DNA of 64,000 bases from positions 930,001 through 994,000 of the forward strand of contig NZ_CP138214.1 in the NCBI RefSeq assembly GCF_034043515.1. Direction: 5' to 3'. Position 1 is the stretch's first letter; the number at the start of each line of letters is the position of its first letter. A program made the position numbers and the translations under genes. The notes below the pieces were generated by a model. The model made no database searches, was not told where the DNA came from, and was given only the letters and a program-made list of their open reading frames with translations. Origin of the DNA: Pseudomonas sp. MUP55 (lineage in GTDB: Bacteria; Pseudomonadota; Gammaproteobacteria; Pseudomonadales; Pseudomonadaceae). This document shows positions 1 to 9,263 of this stretch, one piece after another.

Positions 1-61
1 TTGGTAGAGCAGTTGGCTTTTAACCAATTGGTCGTAGGTTCGAATCCCACACGACCCACCA
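1..61 (+). tRNA. tRNA-Lys (TTT), 5' end cut by window edge
   Basis: The window opens in the D-arm (TTGGTAGAGCAG). The anticodon loop CTTTTAA gives anticodon TTT, followed by a T-arm with GGTTCGAATCC and an encoded CCA at 59-61. The first ~16 nt lie outside the window. It is followed by 188 nt without a gene and then tRNA-Pro, so it belongs to a small tRNA group in the core genome. Confidence 0.95.
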
Positions 62-249
62 TTTTTGAGACCAGTTAGCGCTGGAATCAAATCTTAGAAT
101 CAGAGGTTCTAGCTCTGATAGAGGCGGTTTTACGGTTTTGGAAAGTGTTACAGCACTTAGATATCGCCGTAGACATGCAGCCGTCTGAGGCGAACAGTAG
201 TTTCGGTTCGTCATGATGTCAATGTGCATCGGTTTTGCGATGTGCATTC

Positions 250-326
250 CGGGGTATAGCGCAGTCCGGTAGCGCGCCTGCTTTGGGAGCAGGATGTCGG
301 GAGTTCGAATCCCCCTACCCCGACCA
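250..326 (+). tRNA. tRNA-Pro (TGG), integration target of the island
   Basis: A complete 77-nt cloverleaf starts CGGGGTA and ends TACCCCG plus encoded CCA. The anticodon loop CTTTGGGAG carries TGG. Its 3' portion from position 270 is repeated exactly at 38,148-38,208, so this gene is the attachment site of the ICE. The copy on the left is the full-length, functional tRNA. Confidence 0.97.
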
Positions 327-330
327 TATT
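270..330 (+). repeat. att direct repeat, left (integrase-proximal)
   Basis: These 61 bp are identical to 38,148-38,208. They span the anticodon stem-loop, T-arm, acceptor 3' strand, CCA and four further bases of tRNA-Pro. Identity ends abruptly on both sides. This is the classic signature of tyrosine-recombinase integration into a tRNA 3' end, and the integrase gene begins its 3' end only ~165 bp away. Confidence 0.95.
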
Positions 331-334
331 TAAT

Positions 335-366
335 GAAAAAAGGCGCCTTTATGGCGCCTTTTTTTG
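335..366 (+). terminator. Rho-independent terminator after tRNA-Pro
   Basis: GGCGCC repeats separated by TTTAT, flanked by A-run and T-run, form a strong hairpin with a U-tract. It lies immediately downstream of the att core, on the island side, and so provides a substitute terminator for the tRNA gene after integration. Confidence 0.8.
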
Positions 367-495
367 TGTTTCGAACAAAGTCTTACCGTTCGTCTGAAAA
401 AATCTGAGTCTCGACATGGTGCTTTATTCCGGGCAAGCGAAAGCCTCTGGCCAACCAGAATTCCCTACAGCCAGTGCGCTTCGATTATGAGCGTA

Positions 496-1815
496 CTAGG
501 GCGATGCTCGAGAAAATGATGAGCTTCGCATTGAATGCTCAGTTGAGGTGCGTTTCCTGAAGGTGCCGACACCAAGCCCGCTCGCCATTAGCGTCAATAG
601 TAAACTCTGCTCTACTTGATCTACCGGTGGGTCCATGGAGCATGTCATTGACTCGCGATGCAGTTGCGCAGATGCGAGCTCGAGAGCTCTCTGTAGCGCG
701 CTTCGGCCAGTCGACTTGGTCGGCCGGTCAATACTGACCTCTGTGCTGCTAGATTGTTGTGGAGCTGGCAGCTTCTTGGGCTCTGGTTGAGCGGTTTCCT
801 GTGAGTGCACACCTATCTTGGCGGGTAAGGGGGCAGAGGGTGTGCCACTTGGATCAACCCGTCTCACTCGGCTTAGAGCGCCCTGAGCCAGGCTTCGCTC
901 ATGCAGAACAGCACGCATATGGTCGTAGTCCGCCTCTATGTAATTCATCGTTGTCGCTAGATTCGAGTGATTCAGCAGGCTTTTCGTGAGATGAATGTTT
1001 CGCTCAGGCTGCTTCATCAAGTCTGTTGCTAATGTGTGCCTGAAGCGGTGAGGGGTCATGCGCACGCCGATCTTATCGGTGAGCTTGCCGTACATTGACT
1101 CCACCTGGTCAATGTTCATTTCCTTGCCATAGAAGTGACGAGAGAATCTGTTGACGTTGAACAGCTGATCGTCTGGTGAAAAACCGATTTTTTCGGCCTC
1201 CCCCAGGATCCTGGATAAGTGTGGAGCGAGTCCTTCCATAATGGGGAGGAAAAACTCCCGATGAGTCTTCTCTGTTTCACCGCGGACCAAGATCATCTGG
1301 CTGTCCCAGTCGATATCTTTGTAGCGCAGGCACAGCAGGGCATTCAGACGTATGCCTGTGTAATAAAACATCTCGAAGACGCTGAGCCAGAACCAGGCTG
1401 GTGTGATCTGGCTACGTTCATGCGTACAACGTTCTTGGCCTACAAGGGATATGAGCCAGTTGCGTGCTCGTTGGATGGCGTCTCCATTGATTATCTTGCT
1501 GGCTCGCTTTGGTGGGATAACGCTGGTTTTCTTGAATGGGTTGATCGTGGTATGGGTCATCAGGCCGTGTTCTATGGCATAGCCCCAAACAGTTCGAAGG
1601 TGATTTGAATAGGTGTTCCAGCTGCGTTTGGATAATCCGTTCTCAAGGACTTTTTTTCGCCATGTCAGAACCGCACGATGATCGATCTCCTCAACTGAGG
1701 CCGTTCGGAAATGCTTGAGTAGTGCTTTGGTCGAGGCACGATAGATCTTTGCACTGGCAGGCCGCAGATCATGGGCAAAGATGTATTCCTCCGTCAGATT
1801 CGAGGGCGTCGTCAT
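496..1815 (-). CDS. int: Tyrosine recombinase (ICE integrase)
   Basis: A 439-aa site-specific recombinase expected to integrate and excise the island at tRNA-Pro. An N-terminal SAM-like core-binding region covers about residues 8-95. The catalytic domain shows Arg156 (TGIRLNAL), His256-x-x-Arg259 (PHRFRH), His283 and the nucleophile Tyr292 (MNYIEAD). About 130 residues follow the tyrosine, rich in Pro, Ser and Thr, an unusually long low-complexity tail of unknown role. The start overlaps the stop of the relaxase gene upstream by 4 nt, so the two are probably translationally coupled. It lies next to the tRNA as usual for such integrases and appears intact. Confidence 0.93.
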   Translation of the reverse strand: MTTPSNLTEEYIFAHDLRPASAKIYRASTKALLKHFRTASVEEIDHRAVLTWRKKVLENGLSKRSWNTYSNHLRTVWGYAIEHGLMTHTTINPFKKTSVIPPKRASKIINGDAIQRARNWLISLVGQERCTHERSQITPAWFWLSVFEMFYYTGIRLNALLCLRYKDIDWDSQMILVRGETEKTHREFFLPIMEGLAPHLSRILGEAEKIGFSPDDQLFNVNRFSRHFYGKEMNIDQVESMYGKLTDKIGVRMTPHRFRHTLATDLMKQPERNIHLTKSLLNHSNLATTMNYIEADYDHMRAVLHERSLAQGALSRVRRVDPSGTPSAPLPAKIGVHSQETAQPEPKKLPAPQQSSSTEVSIDRPTKSTGRSALQRALELASAQLHRESMTCSMDPPVDQVEQSLLLTLMASGLGVGTFRKRTSTEHSMRSSSFSRASP

Positions 1816-3698
1816 TGTGGCGGCTCCGTTGCTTCTGACTTCAAGGACAGGCTGATATTGTCGAAAGGGACCTCAGAGAAGATTGTTCGCGGGTCTAGTA
1901 GTAAGTACCCCTTGAGCTGCTTGGATTTTCGAGGTCCAACAACGTCACAGGTCCAAATATTCAAACTCTTATGCGTTTTTCGATGAAGTTTCTGTTTCTC
2001 GAAACTACGTTGAACCAGCTGCCAGGCGCTGACTTGCTGTACTTTGGCTTGCTGTTCGATATGGGGGAATTCAAGGACGTAGCGTTTGAAAATTCCAGGC
2101 GTTACCAGCATAGCGGTCCCTGCTACGGTATGAACCAGCGCTTTGGTATCGTTGATAATGATGGTCCGGGATGCGATGCCTTTCTTAAGCCATTCAACAA
2201 ATCCCTGACCGATCTCGGTGTTATTGCTAGGCATCGGAGTGACTTCTTCGATTATTGCTAAAGGCGCACCTCCTTGATTGGAGGTTTGGGAAGGCTGGAT
2301 TTCATCCAGTTTCGGAGGCGCGGTATGTGCCGCTGAGACCGCTTTGTTTTTGGTGTCTTCTGATGGCTCATTGATGTTACCAAGGAGCGCCAGTAGCTCG
2401 TCAAATTCATCGGTACTGCTCGAGGAATGCTGAGGTAGTTCGAACGGTGATGGCTGTGCCGGTGCTAAAGGCGCCGGCACATGGCTGGATTGAATTTCCG
2501 AAGGCGACTTTTTGGCCGGTGTGGCGACGGTATTTTCAGCTGCAGAGTCTTCTACCGGGTTGCCAGCTTCTACCTCAAGAATCCCAGCGTAAGCTGTGGG
2601 CCGATCACTTGGATCATTCCAGATCAGTGCCGGTGAGAGCTTCAGCAGGGTGAAGGTGTTTCGCCAGCCACGACCATTGTCTATCGTGGCTTTCCAGATT
2701 GCTTTGTCTTGGGCATTGGTTTGGATTACCCCCTGATCTTGCAGCATGTTGAAAAAAGGCGCATTCGAACTGGGTACACCTTCAACGCCTTGGGTCAGCA
2801 AATAGGCTCGCAATTGATCAGCAATAGGCTTGCTAACCAGCCAAAGAGCATCCTGTGTCAGCCATCCATCTGACGGTCCATCGGGTTGATTCAGTTTGAA
2901 TGTATCTCGGACCAGGTGACGCAACCCATCTGCTAATTGACGCTGCAAAGACTGTTTGGGCGCGGACAGCGCGCGGGCTGGATTTCCACCGAGTTCCTGT
3001 GCGACGGACGCCTGATCGGCCTTGACCACGATCTCTCCCAAAATGCCGGCATGTTCGTACTGACCAGCCAAAATGAAGATTAATTGCGACCACACTTCGG
3101 GGAAATTACTGAGCCAATCTAAGATTTCTGAGGAGAGGATCTGCGCGTAGATCAGTGCGGCAGCGGCTCCGTGAAGTTGGTAGTTGCGTCCTTTCACGTA
3201 GCGGAATCGATAGGGACGATCGATTGGGCCGTGCCACGGGTGCCAGGTTTTACCTCCTGCCAGCTCGACGTGCACGTCGACGGCGATCTTGCCGAGGTCG
3301 TGTATCAGAGCGCCGTAAGCCGCGGCGGCAGTCCAGGCCTCAGCCTGTGCGGATTGAGACTCCGGCGGTGCGCCTATAGGAAGCAGGTAGCTCTGTCGAA
3401 TTTTCAAGGCATAGGCGACGATTTCAAGCCCGTGATCCAGCATGCCGCCAGGGTGTGCATGATGGTGGTTTTGCGAAGCAGGGAGCTGCTGGACCAACTC
3501 CGCGTAGCGCTCAAGTGGACGCCTATAGAGCTCGACAAACTGTGAGCGAGATAACGATGCGCGCTGCCAAATGTTCTCCAGTAGTTTCTGACGGCGCGGC
3601 GATGCCAGTAGTGCATGGCTAGAGGCCGGCTGTATAAAACCGTTAGGGGAGGGGCTTTGGGCGGGTAGCGCTTTATTGCGGCGGAAAATAGAGAACAT
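1812..3698 (-). CDS. traI: MobH-family relaxase TraI (TIGR03760 type)
   Basis: The 628-aa protein matches the TraI_2 relaxase family of ICEs, which nick DNA at oriT for transfer. Residues 78-92 hold a His-rich motif (HHHAHPGGMLDH) and 133-134 an HD pair (IHDLGK), the metal-binding HD-like signature of MobH enzymes. A Pro/Ser-rich linker occupies about 385-480. The last 130 residues form the conserved C-terminal domain. Length is normal and no frameshift is seen. The gene ends in a 4-nt overlap with int. It diverges from the hypothetical gene at 3901 across 202 bp, where its promoter and possibly oriT would be expected. Confidence 0.9.
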   Translation of the reverse strand: MFSIFRRNKALPAQSPSPNGFIQPASSHALLASPRRQKLLENIWQRASLSRSQFVELYRRPLERYAELVQQLPASQNHHHAHPGGMLDHGLEIVAYALKIRQSYLLPIGAPPESQSAQAEAWTAAAAYGALIHDLGKIAVDVHVELAGGKTWHPWHGPIDRPYRFRYVKGRNYQLHGAAAALIYAQILSSEILDWLSNFPEVWSQLIFILAGQYEHAGILGEIVVKADQASVAQELGGNPARALSAPKQSLQRQLADGLRHLVRDTFKLNQPDGPSDGWLTQDALWLVSKPIADQLRAYLLTQGVEGVPSSNAPFFNMLQDQGVIQTNAQDKAIWKATIDNGRGWRNTFTLLKLSPALIWNDPSDRPTAYAGILEVEAGNPVEDSAAENTVATPAKKSPSEIQSSHVPAPLAPAQPSPFELPQHSSSSTDEFDELLALLGNINEPSEDTKNKAVSAAHTAPPKLDEIQPSQTSNQGGAPLAIIEEVTPMPSNNTEIGQGFVEWLKKGIASRTIIINDTKALVHTVAGTAMLVTPGIFKRYVLEFPHIEQQAKVQQVSAWQLVQRSFEKQKLHRKTHKSLNIWTCDVVGPRKSKQLKGYLLLDPRTIFSEVPFDNISLSLKSEATEPPQ

Positions 3699-3900
3699 CG
3701 CCTGCTCCGTAAATGATTCATGGGGCAGGCTTTTCTCCTATCAAAGGGGGGGCGAGCAAGGGGAAAGGATCACTGGTGGTCTCGGGTATTTCTTTTGGCG
3801 AAGAGCCATCTTTCTATGGTGGTGACGGAGAAAGGAATGCAGAATTATCGTCGTTTCGGTCTAAGGGCACGGTGCCGCAGATCGACCATGTGAGGAAAAA

Positions 3901-4392
3901 ATGATGGTTTCACTTCGCTACGCTACGAAATCAACCTCAGATAATGTTTGGGCACTTTGTGATTTGATACGTGACAATAAGTGTGATGAGATCATTCTTT
4001 TTGCTAGCGTAGGGAATGATCTTGATGATGAGGAAGCAAGGTGGGACAACAACCTTCCTTTGGTTGTCGCCTTAGCTAAATATATTATTCCTCACGTTGA
4101 TAGCGTCTTGGTGGTTTTTGATGGAGTGTTTCTAACCGCTGCGCGTTCCGCTCGTTATGGTGAAGTACGTGAACTGCTGGATGTAGCTATTGCGTCTGAC
4201 AAGGTTTATTACTCTGGGCAGAGAGCCCCACTTACTAGCGAAATGACTCCTGACGAGGCTGTTTCAACTCTTATTAATTTAGGTTCTATCCAACCGTTGA
4301 CGGTTGAGTCCAGAGCTGAATACTTTTCTTTGCTTAGTAATTTTACAGAAGACGAGTTAGTTGAAATTTATTCGACTCGGGAGATGCGTTGA
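3901..4392 (+). CDS. Hypothetical protein, AT-rich accessory gene
   Basis: A 163-aa protein of no recognised family. It starts with tandem ATG codons preceded by GAGGAAA. The composition is soluble and acidic, with alternating hydrophobic strands (DEIILFASVGND, DSVLVVFDGVF) that suggest an alpha/beta fold. Codon use and base composition are clearly more AT-rich than the neighbouring transfer genes, consistent with a later acquisition between relaxase and DUF3742. It is transcribed divergently from the relaxase. Function cannot be assigned from sequence. Confidence 0.65.
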   Translation: MMVSLRYATKSTSDNVWALCDLIRDNKCDEIILFASVGNDLDDEEARWDNNLPLVVALAKYIIPHVDSVLVVFDGVFLTAARSARYGEVRELLDVAIASDKVYYSGQRAPLTSEMTPDEAVSTLINLGSIQPLTVESRAEYFSLLSNFTEDELVEIYSTREMR

Positions 4393-4630
4393 TGAGATTG
4401 GACCTTTTTCCCGCTGAAAGCGGCCCTTTCGGGTAAGGCTTTTACCCTTGTGAACCATTCCATTCGCTTCTACAGAACCCTTTACCTTTTGGGCCATTTC
4501 TGCAGCGAAAATGGGACGGCGCTAGGTGCCAAGGGTAACGGCCGTTTGTCTCATGATCTTGCGGCAGAGAAAAAACGGTATTATAAGTAATGTCATATCG
4601 CCCCTAGGTGGGGTTAGAAGGAGACGCACC

Positions 4631-4975
4631 ATGACCACGCAGACCTCTCAGGGAGTAGCAAGTCGCTTAGGCTATGGCCTGGGTCAGGCTGTGCGCCTCG
4701 TTTGGTGCAGTCAGAGCCGCACGTTGCGTTGGGTCAAGCGTCTGGCGGTGGCGTTGGTGCTGTTGTATTTTTCAGTGGGGATGTTTCATTGGATTGCCAG
4801 TGTATTCATGGGTGTCCTGGCCACAGTGCTGATTTTACTAGCAATCGTGAAAGGGGATTTTTCTATCCTAGAAGGTCAGCCTGGGGCCGTTGAGTCGGAA
4901 GATGGCTTCCGATACGGCCTATCTGGTTATGGTCAATATTCGAACGGTGCACGGATTGACTCTGATGATGAATAG
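4631..4975 (+). CDS. DUF3742 family ICE protein
   Basis: A 114-aa small protein found in ICEs of this backbone near the relaxase. The ATG at 4631 follows AAGGAGACGC, a strong ribosome site; the frame stays open further upstream but that part lacks family character. Two adjacent hydrophobic segments (about residues 39-74) predict membrane anchoring. The C-terminus ends with an acidic SDDE. It is convergent with the TraG gene, with 43 bp between the stops. Function in transfer is unknown. Confidence 0.8.
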   Translation: MTTQTSQGVASRLGYGLGQAVRLVWCSQSRTLRWVKRLAVALVLLYFSVGMFHWIASVFMGVLATVLILLAIVKGDFSILEGQPGAVESEDGFRYGLSGYGQYSNGARIDSDDE

Positions 4976-5018
4976 TTGAGGATGCCGCTAACACATCCTC
5001 ACTAACTTGACCAATCTT

Positions 5019-6554
5019 CTAAGGTTTTTTGCTTGAAATGTCACCCAGGGCCTGTTTCGCTAGGCCACCTCCTTGGGAGCCAGCTTTTTGAACCCCGTCT
5101 GTACCTGTTTGTAGCCCGCCCAGTACCGAGCCTGCCTTAACTCCCGCCCAACCTAGGGCGCCCATCCAAAACACTGGCAGAATAATGAACATTGCTCCCA
5201 TCACGAAGTTTAAAATTGCATCCTGAGTGGCAGTGTTCAATCCCATTACAGGATCAAATGAAAGATATGGTGATCCTGCTCCATACAATGCGTCGAGTAT
5301 TGTGCTGTCTACCCATCTTGCTAGTTGAAACCAGAAGTCCACGAAGATCAGGGCAAAAAACATCACGGTCAAGGTCATAGCAACTTGAAGTTGGTAAGCT
5401 CCGACTATTAATACCAACGGAATGCAGATCACCATCGCCATTTTCAAAAAAGCCATGACCATCGGTAGCGCTTGGCGAACCATGTCCATCGCTGGGAAAT
5501 AGGCCATAGTTCCTAATGCAACTCCCAGAGTCCCTGCTGCCCGGGCTGCTCCATTCCACACGGTTCCGTTGATTTGCCCCCCGTAATCCGTATAAACATC
5601 CCCTTTCACCTGGTTCGACGGCGAGACCAGTTGCCGAACAAGCGAGTCAGTCACATCTTCCGGGGATAGCCACTTTGCCCATCCGAGCATTTTCGTCATG
5701 AGGTCCGGCGACACTTGAGCCTTGATACGATCCCGCAGTCCCACTCCGCTATCCGACCACCATTGTTTGCAAGTTGGATAGCCTCCACCTCCACTCACTT
5801 GTGGTAAACCCACATCGCGAGATGAGCTATAGGGCCATGAGGCCCTTGGAGTTTTGGAGTAGTCCGTGTCGTAATATCCCGAGGTGTTCAATAAATAGTG
5901 CGAACCAATCCAGCTGAGTTCTTTTGCAAAACGAGGGTCATTCCCTTGCGCTCCCAATTCGGGTTGGCGCATGAATAATCTGGCACGGGAGGGTCCATAG
6001 CAATCGTGCGTAAAGTCGCCAATTTCCTGAGCCAATAGCGGGTTGTTGATCTTGGTGTTGCTAACTTCCATGCGTACTTGCCGTAGATCAGTCCCGCAGG
6101 GAATTGCTGCTACAGCGCCACTGGTTAATCCCTTTGATAATGCATGCATTAATGCCCACCACATTGGCATCTGGGCACTCTTTCCTGCCAGTGAGCTGAA
6201 TGTTGTGTTCCAGCCTGTGTCTGTGGGTTTAGGTAAGTTGTATTGACATTGCTGAGCTCTACTCTGGTCAAATGCCAAGGTATCAAAACTCACATTGACG
6301 GCTGGTACAGCGAAGAATGCGACTACGATGTAGCCAACGTAGATATTGGTTTCGATACGTGCCAGTGAGAGAACGCCTTTGTTGCCCTCATCGGCCCCCT
6401 CACCACGGACTTTCAGCCACTCTCGAATAACGATGATGCAGAAGGGGAGGGCGAATAGACCGGTATCTGAAATCATCGCCCAGATACCATTGTTGATGAT
6501 CCAACCGACCAACGTCAGGTAGTACTCTAAATAGTCATTGGTGTAGAGCGTCAC
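5019..6554 (-). CDS. traG: Conjugal transfer protein TraG (N-terminal domain family)
   Basis: This 511-aa inner-membrane protein is the mating-pair stabilisation and entry-exclusion-like component of the transfer apparatus. Hydrophobic segments occur near residues 12-45 and 70-90, followed by a large periplasmic part with several Cys, then a cluster of membrane segments at about 355-475. The Gly-rich C-terminus is short; full F-type TraG is longer, but this length is normal for ICE homologues. The gene overlaps the upstream membrane-protein gene by 4 nt and is the last gene of a five-gene transfer operon read leftward. Confidence 0.85.
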   Translation of the reverse strand: MTLYTNDYLEYYLTLVGWIINNGIWAMISDTGLFALPFCIIVIREWLKVRGEGADEGNKGVLSLARIETNIYVGYIVVAFFAVPAVNVSFDTLAFDQSRAQQCQYNLPKPTDTGWNTTFSSLAGKSAQMPMWWALMHALSKGLTSGAVAAIPCGTDLRQVRMEVSNTKINNPLLAQEIGDFTHDCYGPSRARLFMRQPELGAQGNDPRFAKELSWIGSHYLLNTSGYYDTDYSKTPRASWPYSSSRDVGLPQVSGGGGYPTCKQWWSDSGVGLRDRIKAQVSPDLMTKMLGWAKWLSPEDVTDSLVRQLVSPSNQVKGDVYTDYGGQINGTVWNGAARAAGTLGVALGTMAYFPAMDMVRQALPMVMAFLKMAMVICIPLVLIVGAYQLQVAMTLTVMFFALIFVDFWFQLARWVDSTILDALYGAGSPYLSFDPVMGLNTATQDAILNFVMGAMFIILPVFWMGALGWAGVKAGSVLGGLQTGTDGVQKAGSQGGGLAKQALGDISSKKP

Positions 6555-6931
6555 AGAACACCCCCTGCCTGATACAGCACCTTGCTCAGTTCAACCATCA
6601 GAAATAATAAGATCACCATTATCTCGATCTTCAACAGGCCTTTGCGCCGTTTCGAGCGTTCTGAGTTCGATAACCGTGCCTTGAATTTGAACCAGGCAAC
6701 GGTCAGTGCGATATAAAGCATTAGGCGCCAGGTAAAGAGCGGCCAATATTGGTCGGTGCGCCAGGCTTGCCATTGCTCGGAGCTGTCGAACATGTTCATC
6801 AGGACAGCGCTGAGTAGGACTACGAGGGCGGCAGTCGCGAGCAAAACACCCAGAACAAGCAGAATGCTCCTCCCGGTTCGTCGAACCAGCGAACGGTTGG
6901 GAGCGGCGACAGGCTCCTGTATTTCGGTCAT
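6551..6931 (-). CDS. Small ICE membrane protein
   Basis: A 126-aa protein with three predicted membrane segments (about residues 20-42, 60-80 and 98-122). It sits between TraG and the TIGR03755 gene, as in related ICEs. ATG at 6931 is chosen because AGAAAGG precedes it; a GTG four codons upstream, overlapping the previous stop, is an alternative. It overlaps traG by 4 nt. No enzymatic motif is visible, and a structural role in the transfer complex is inferred from the operon only. Confidence 0.75.
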   Translation of the reverse strand: MTEIQEPVAAPNRSLVRRTGRSILLVLGVLLATAALVVLLSAVLMNMFDSSEQWQAWRTDQYWPLFTWRLMLYIALTVAWFKFKARLSNSERSKRRKGLLKIEIMVILLFLMVELSKVLYQAGGVL

Positions 6932-6939
6932 GGCCTTTC

Positions 6940-8301
6940 TCACTGTTTGTTCTGGGCGGGTGACTGCAACTGGTCCAATCGATTCGTTTCTGGGGCTCCC
7001 GGGGAAACGCCACGAGAGTCTTCTGCCCGTGCTTTGCTGCGTTCAATGATGGTCAGAGGCGAGTTCTTCGCGAGCTGCTGACGCATGTCCAGTTCCATTT
7101 TGAGGTTGCCGATCTCCTGTTGCAGCGAGGAGCTCTGCTGGCCGACTGCCTGGACGGCGAGGTCATTAGCCGCGACGTTCGGTTCCCGACTGCCTGCCAT
7201 CAAGGTGCGCTGTAGGGTCAGAGCTTTCTCCAACACATCGGACAACGCGACTTCGGAGGCAAGCCGGCGAGCGAGTACGTCCTGGTCGCGCTCATCCTTG
7301 AGTGCTGCTACAACGCCTCGGGTGATGGGTAACGAGTTGCTGCTCGCTGCTTCCAGGTTTTCTAGCGACAGCGTTTTGCTTCCGCTCAGCAGTTCCTGCA
7401 GGGCCTTCAGCTTGGTGTCGTATGTTTCCTGGATCAGCGGCGTGAGGCCGACGCCTGCGGCTGTCACCGTTTTAGGGCAACTGTCACAGGTCTGCTGTTG
7501 TTGTTCACCCAGGACACGATTGGCAAAGGTGGTGGCTTCCTGGGGCGATGACCAGACATTACACACCATGCCGTTGTTGCAGTTCGCTTTACTGATGGAT
7601 GCGGTGTCGCCGGCCGCGCGCTTGTTCAGAAGGTTGTAGCCAGCCTTGGTGACGTCGCCTACGATACGAATTGGCTTCTGACCGGAACCACCTGCTCTAT
7701 CACCACCAACCCAAGTGACGCCATCGTTTCCACCTTTCTTTTCGACTTGTTCCACCGCCGATACTGCGTCTGTGTTGGATGTTAGCGCCTGACTCATAGC
7801 CTGACCTTCAGCAAGCTTGCCCCAGCCCATTTGGTTACCGGCGATATCCGCCATCTTTTCGCCAATGGCGCGGCAGGTGCCTTTGGAGCGGTCGAAGTCC
7901 AGGCGGGCCTGCAAAATGCCGTTGGTGATGAGGTTGTATAGCGCCGGGTTCGCACGTTGAAGAATCAGTGCCGGCAGCGAAGCCACGGCGCTGGTGGCGC
8001 TCTGTACCACCGAGCTCATGATGTTTTTGAAGCCGGAAGTGGCACCATTCAATTGGTTTTCAAGGGTTGTGCTCAGGCTCATGTTTCCGCAGATTAGATT
8101 GGTATTCCAACCGCCTCCCACAGAAATACTATCCATGTTACCTGCGCTCCCCATGGTGACTGCGTTGCCGCCGCCAATGCTATACAGCACGTTGTCCCCA
8201 ATGACGCTTCCGGAGGATGAGACGTTGATTGGATCAGCAGAGAGCGCTATTGCACTGCTGAGGCTGCAGGCGAGCCCTATCGCCAAGGTAGTGAGTTTCA
8301 T
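6940..8301 (-). CDS. Integrating conjugative element protein, TIGR03755 (PFL_4711) family
   Basis: A 453-aa exported protein of the ICE transfer region. The N-terminus has a signal peptide (MKLTTLAIGLACSLSSAIA). Central Cys pairs (QTCDSCPK) suggest disulfides in the periplasm, and the last ~80 residues are Gln-rich and probably coiled coil. ATG at 8301 is preceded by CGGAGC seven bases away; an ATG at 8325 that overlaps the preceding stop is also possible. The gene lies between TIGR03756 and the small membrane protein in one operon. It is intact. Confidence 0.85.
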   Translation of the reverse strand: MKLTTLAIGLACSLSSAIALSADPINVSSSGSVIGDNVLYSIGGGNAVTMGSAGNMDSISVGGGWNTNLICGNMSLSTTLENQLNGATSGFKNIMSSVVQSATSAVASLPALILQRANPALYNLITNGILQARLDFDRSKGTCRAIGEKMADIAGNQMGWGKLAEGQAMSQALTSNTDAVSAVEQVEKKGGNDGVTWVGGDRAGGSGQKPIRIVGDVTKAGYNLLNKRAAGDTASISKANCNNGMVCNVWSSPQEATTFANRVLGEQQQQTCDSCPKTVTAAGVGLTPLIQETYDTKLKALQELLSGSKTLSLENLEAASSNSLPITRGVVAALKDERDQDVLARRLASEVALSDVLEKALTLQRTLMAGSREPNVAANDLAVQAVGQQSSSLQQEIGNLKMELDMRQQLAKNSPLTIIERSKARAEDSRGVSPGAPETNRLDQLQSPAQNKQ

Positions 8302-8321
8302 GCTTTGCTCCGATCGCTGTT

Positions 8322-9263
8322 TCATTGGAAGTCCGTACTGCCGAGGAAGGTCTGTCCACGACGCTGGCAACACGAATAAGGGCGCCAGAGTGCCCAGGCG
8401 TAGCCGCCATCCTGCGCATCGATGTTCGGACCGATGGTGGGAAAGGTTGCGCAAGTCGGGTTGAGGACTGGGGTTAGCTCTTGCCACTTACCAGTGGAGG
8501 CGTCACCTTCGCGTAGTGGCCCTGCGGGCCAGTAACCGGGGTAGGGAAGGGCGAGCATCGGCAAGTAGACATGGACCTGGCCTGGGCGGGTAACCACGTC
8601 GCCGGCACGCTGCGCAATAACTGCGCCCGTTTTGTAGTCGTCAGTCTGGTTAAGGAAGCCGCTACGCGGGTAGACGTTCCCCCAGCTGCTTGCTGAGAGC
8701 AGGCTACCGACTTCGCGCATGCCCGGAATGAGTGCTTCGGGGTATACGGATTCCGGGACGCCGTATCGCCAAGCAATGGGGTCAAGGGTGCTTAGAAAGT
8801 AAGGCACAAGCGGTAAGGTTGCGCCTTTGCATACATAGCCCGAGGCGCTGGCAAACTGACTCAACGCCGCACCACCCGGATGGCCGATGACATCGGCTTC
8901 CTTAAATTTGATGATGTTGTTCTCGGCAACGTGATTGGTAGTGCCGTCGTTGCCCGCTTGGGCCATCGGATTCGGGGTGCCAAGAGGTGACATCTCTATC
9001 CAAGGGTTCATCCCGGTATTCGCATATGCAGACACCACAGCGTCCGGTACGTAGTGACGAACCTTGGTCGAGGTTTTGACTTTGCATCCGAATGGCGTGC
9101 AGAGCAGCCAATAGCAGATGCCGACCACTTTGTACTCCAGGCAGGTTAGTGACAGGGTCGAGGCAATAATCGCTGCCGAGTTGATCGCAGCCGATGCACT
9201 GAATGACAGGCTGAAAGTGATAGCCAGCGACAAAGGCCGGATCGCAAAACGTGAGCGTCTCAT
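8322..9263 (-). CDS. Integrating conjugative element protein, TIGR03756 (PFL_4710), TraU-like
   Basis: A 313-aa periplasmic protein with an N-terminal signal peptide (residues ~8-27). Cys-rich stretches (CLEYKVVGICYWLLC, FGCKVK) are typical of the TraU family of F-like and ICE transfer systems, which help pilus assembly or DNA transfer. Further Cys near the C-terminus (YSCCQRRGQ) fit disulfide bonding. The start overlaps the stop of the TIGR03757 gene by 4 nt, indicating one operon. Length is normal for the family. Confidence 0.85.
   Translation of the reverse strand: MRRSRFAIRPLSLAITFSLSFSASAAINSAAIIASTLSLTCLEYKVVGICYWLLCTPFGCKVKTSTKVRHYVPDAVVSAYANTGMNPWIEMSPLGTPNPMAQAGNDGTTNHVAENNIIKFKEADVIGHPGGAALSQFASASGYVCKGATLPLVPYFLSTLDPIAWRYGVPESVYPEALIPGMREVGSLLSASSWGNVYPRSGFLNQTDDYKTGAVIAQRAGDVVTRPGQVHVYLPMLALPYPGYWPAGPLREGDASTGKWQELTPVLNPTCATFPTIGPNIDAQDGGYAWALWRPYSCCQRRGQTFLGSTDFQ

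Noticed and set aside
20-247. 75-codon open frame on the minus strand across tRNA-Lys and the intertRNA space
   Set aside because: It covers a tRNA gene and has no family features; chance frame.
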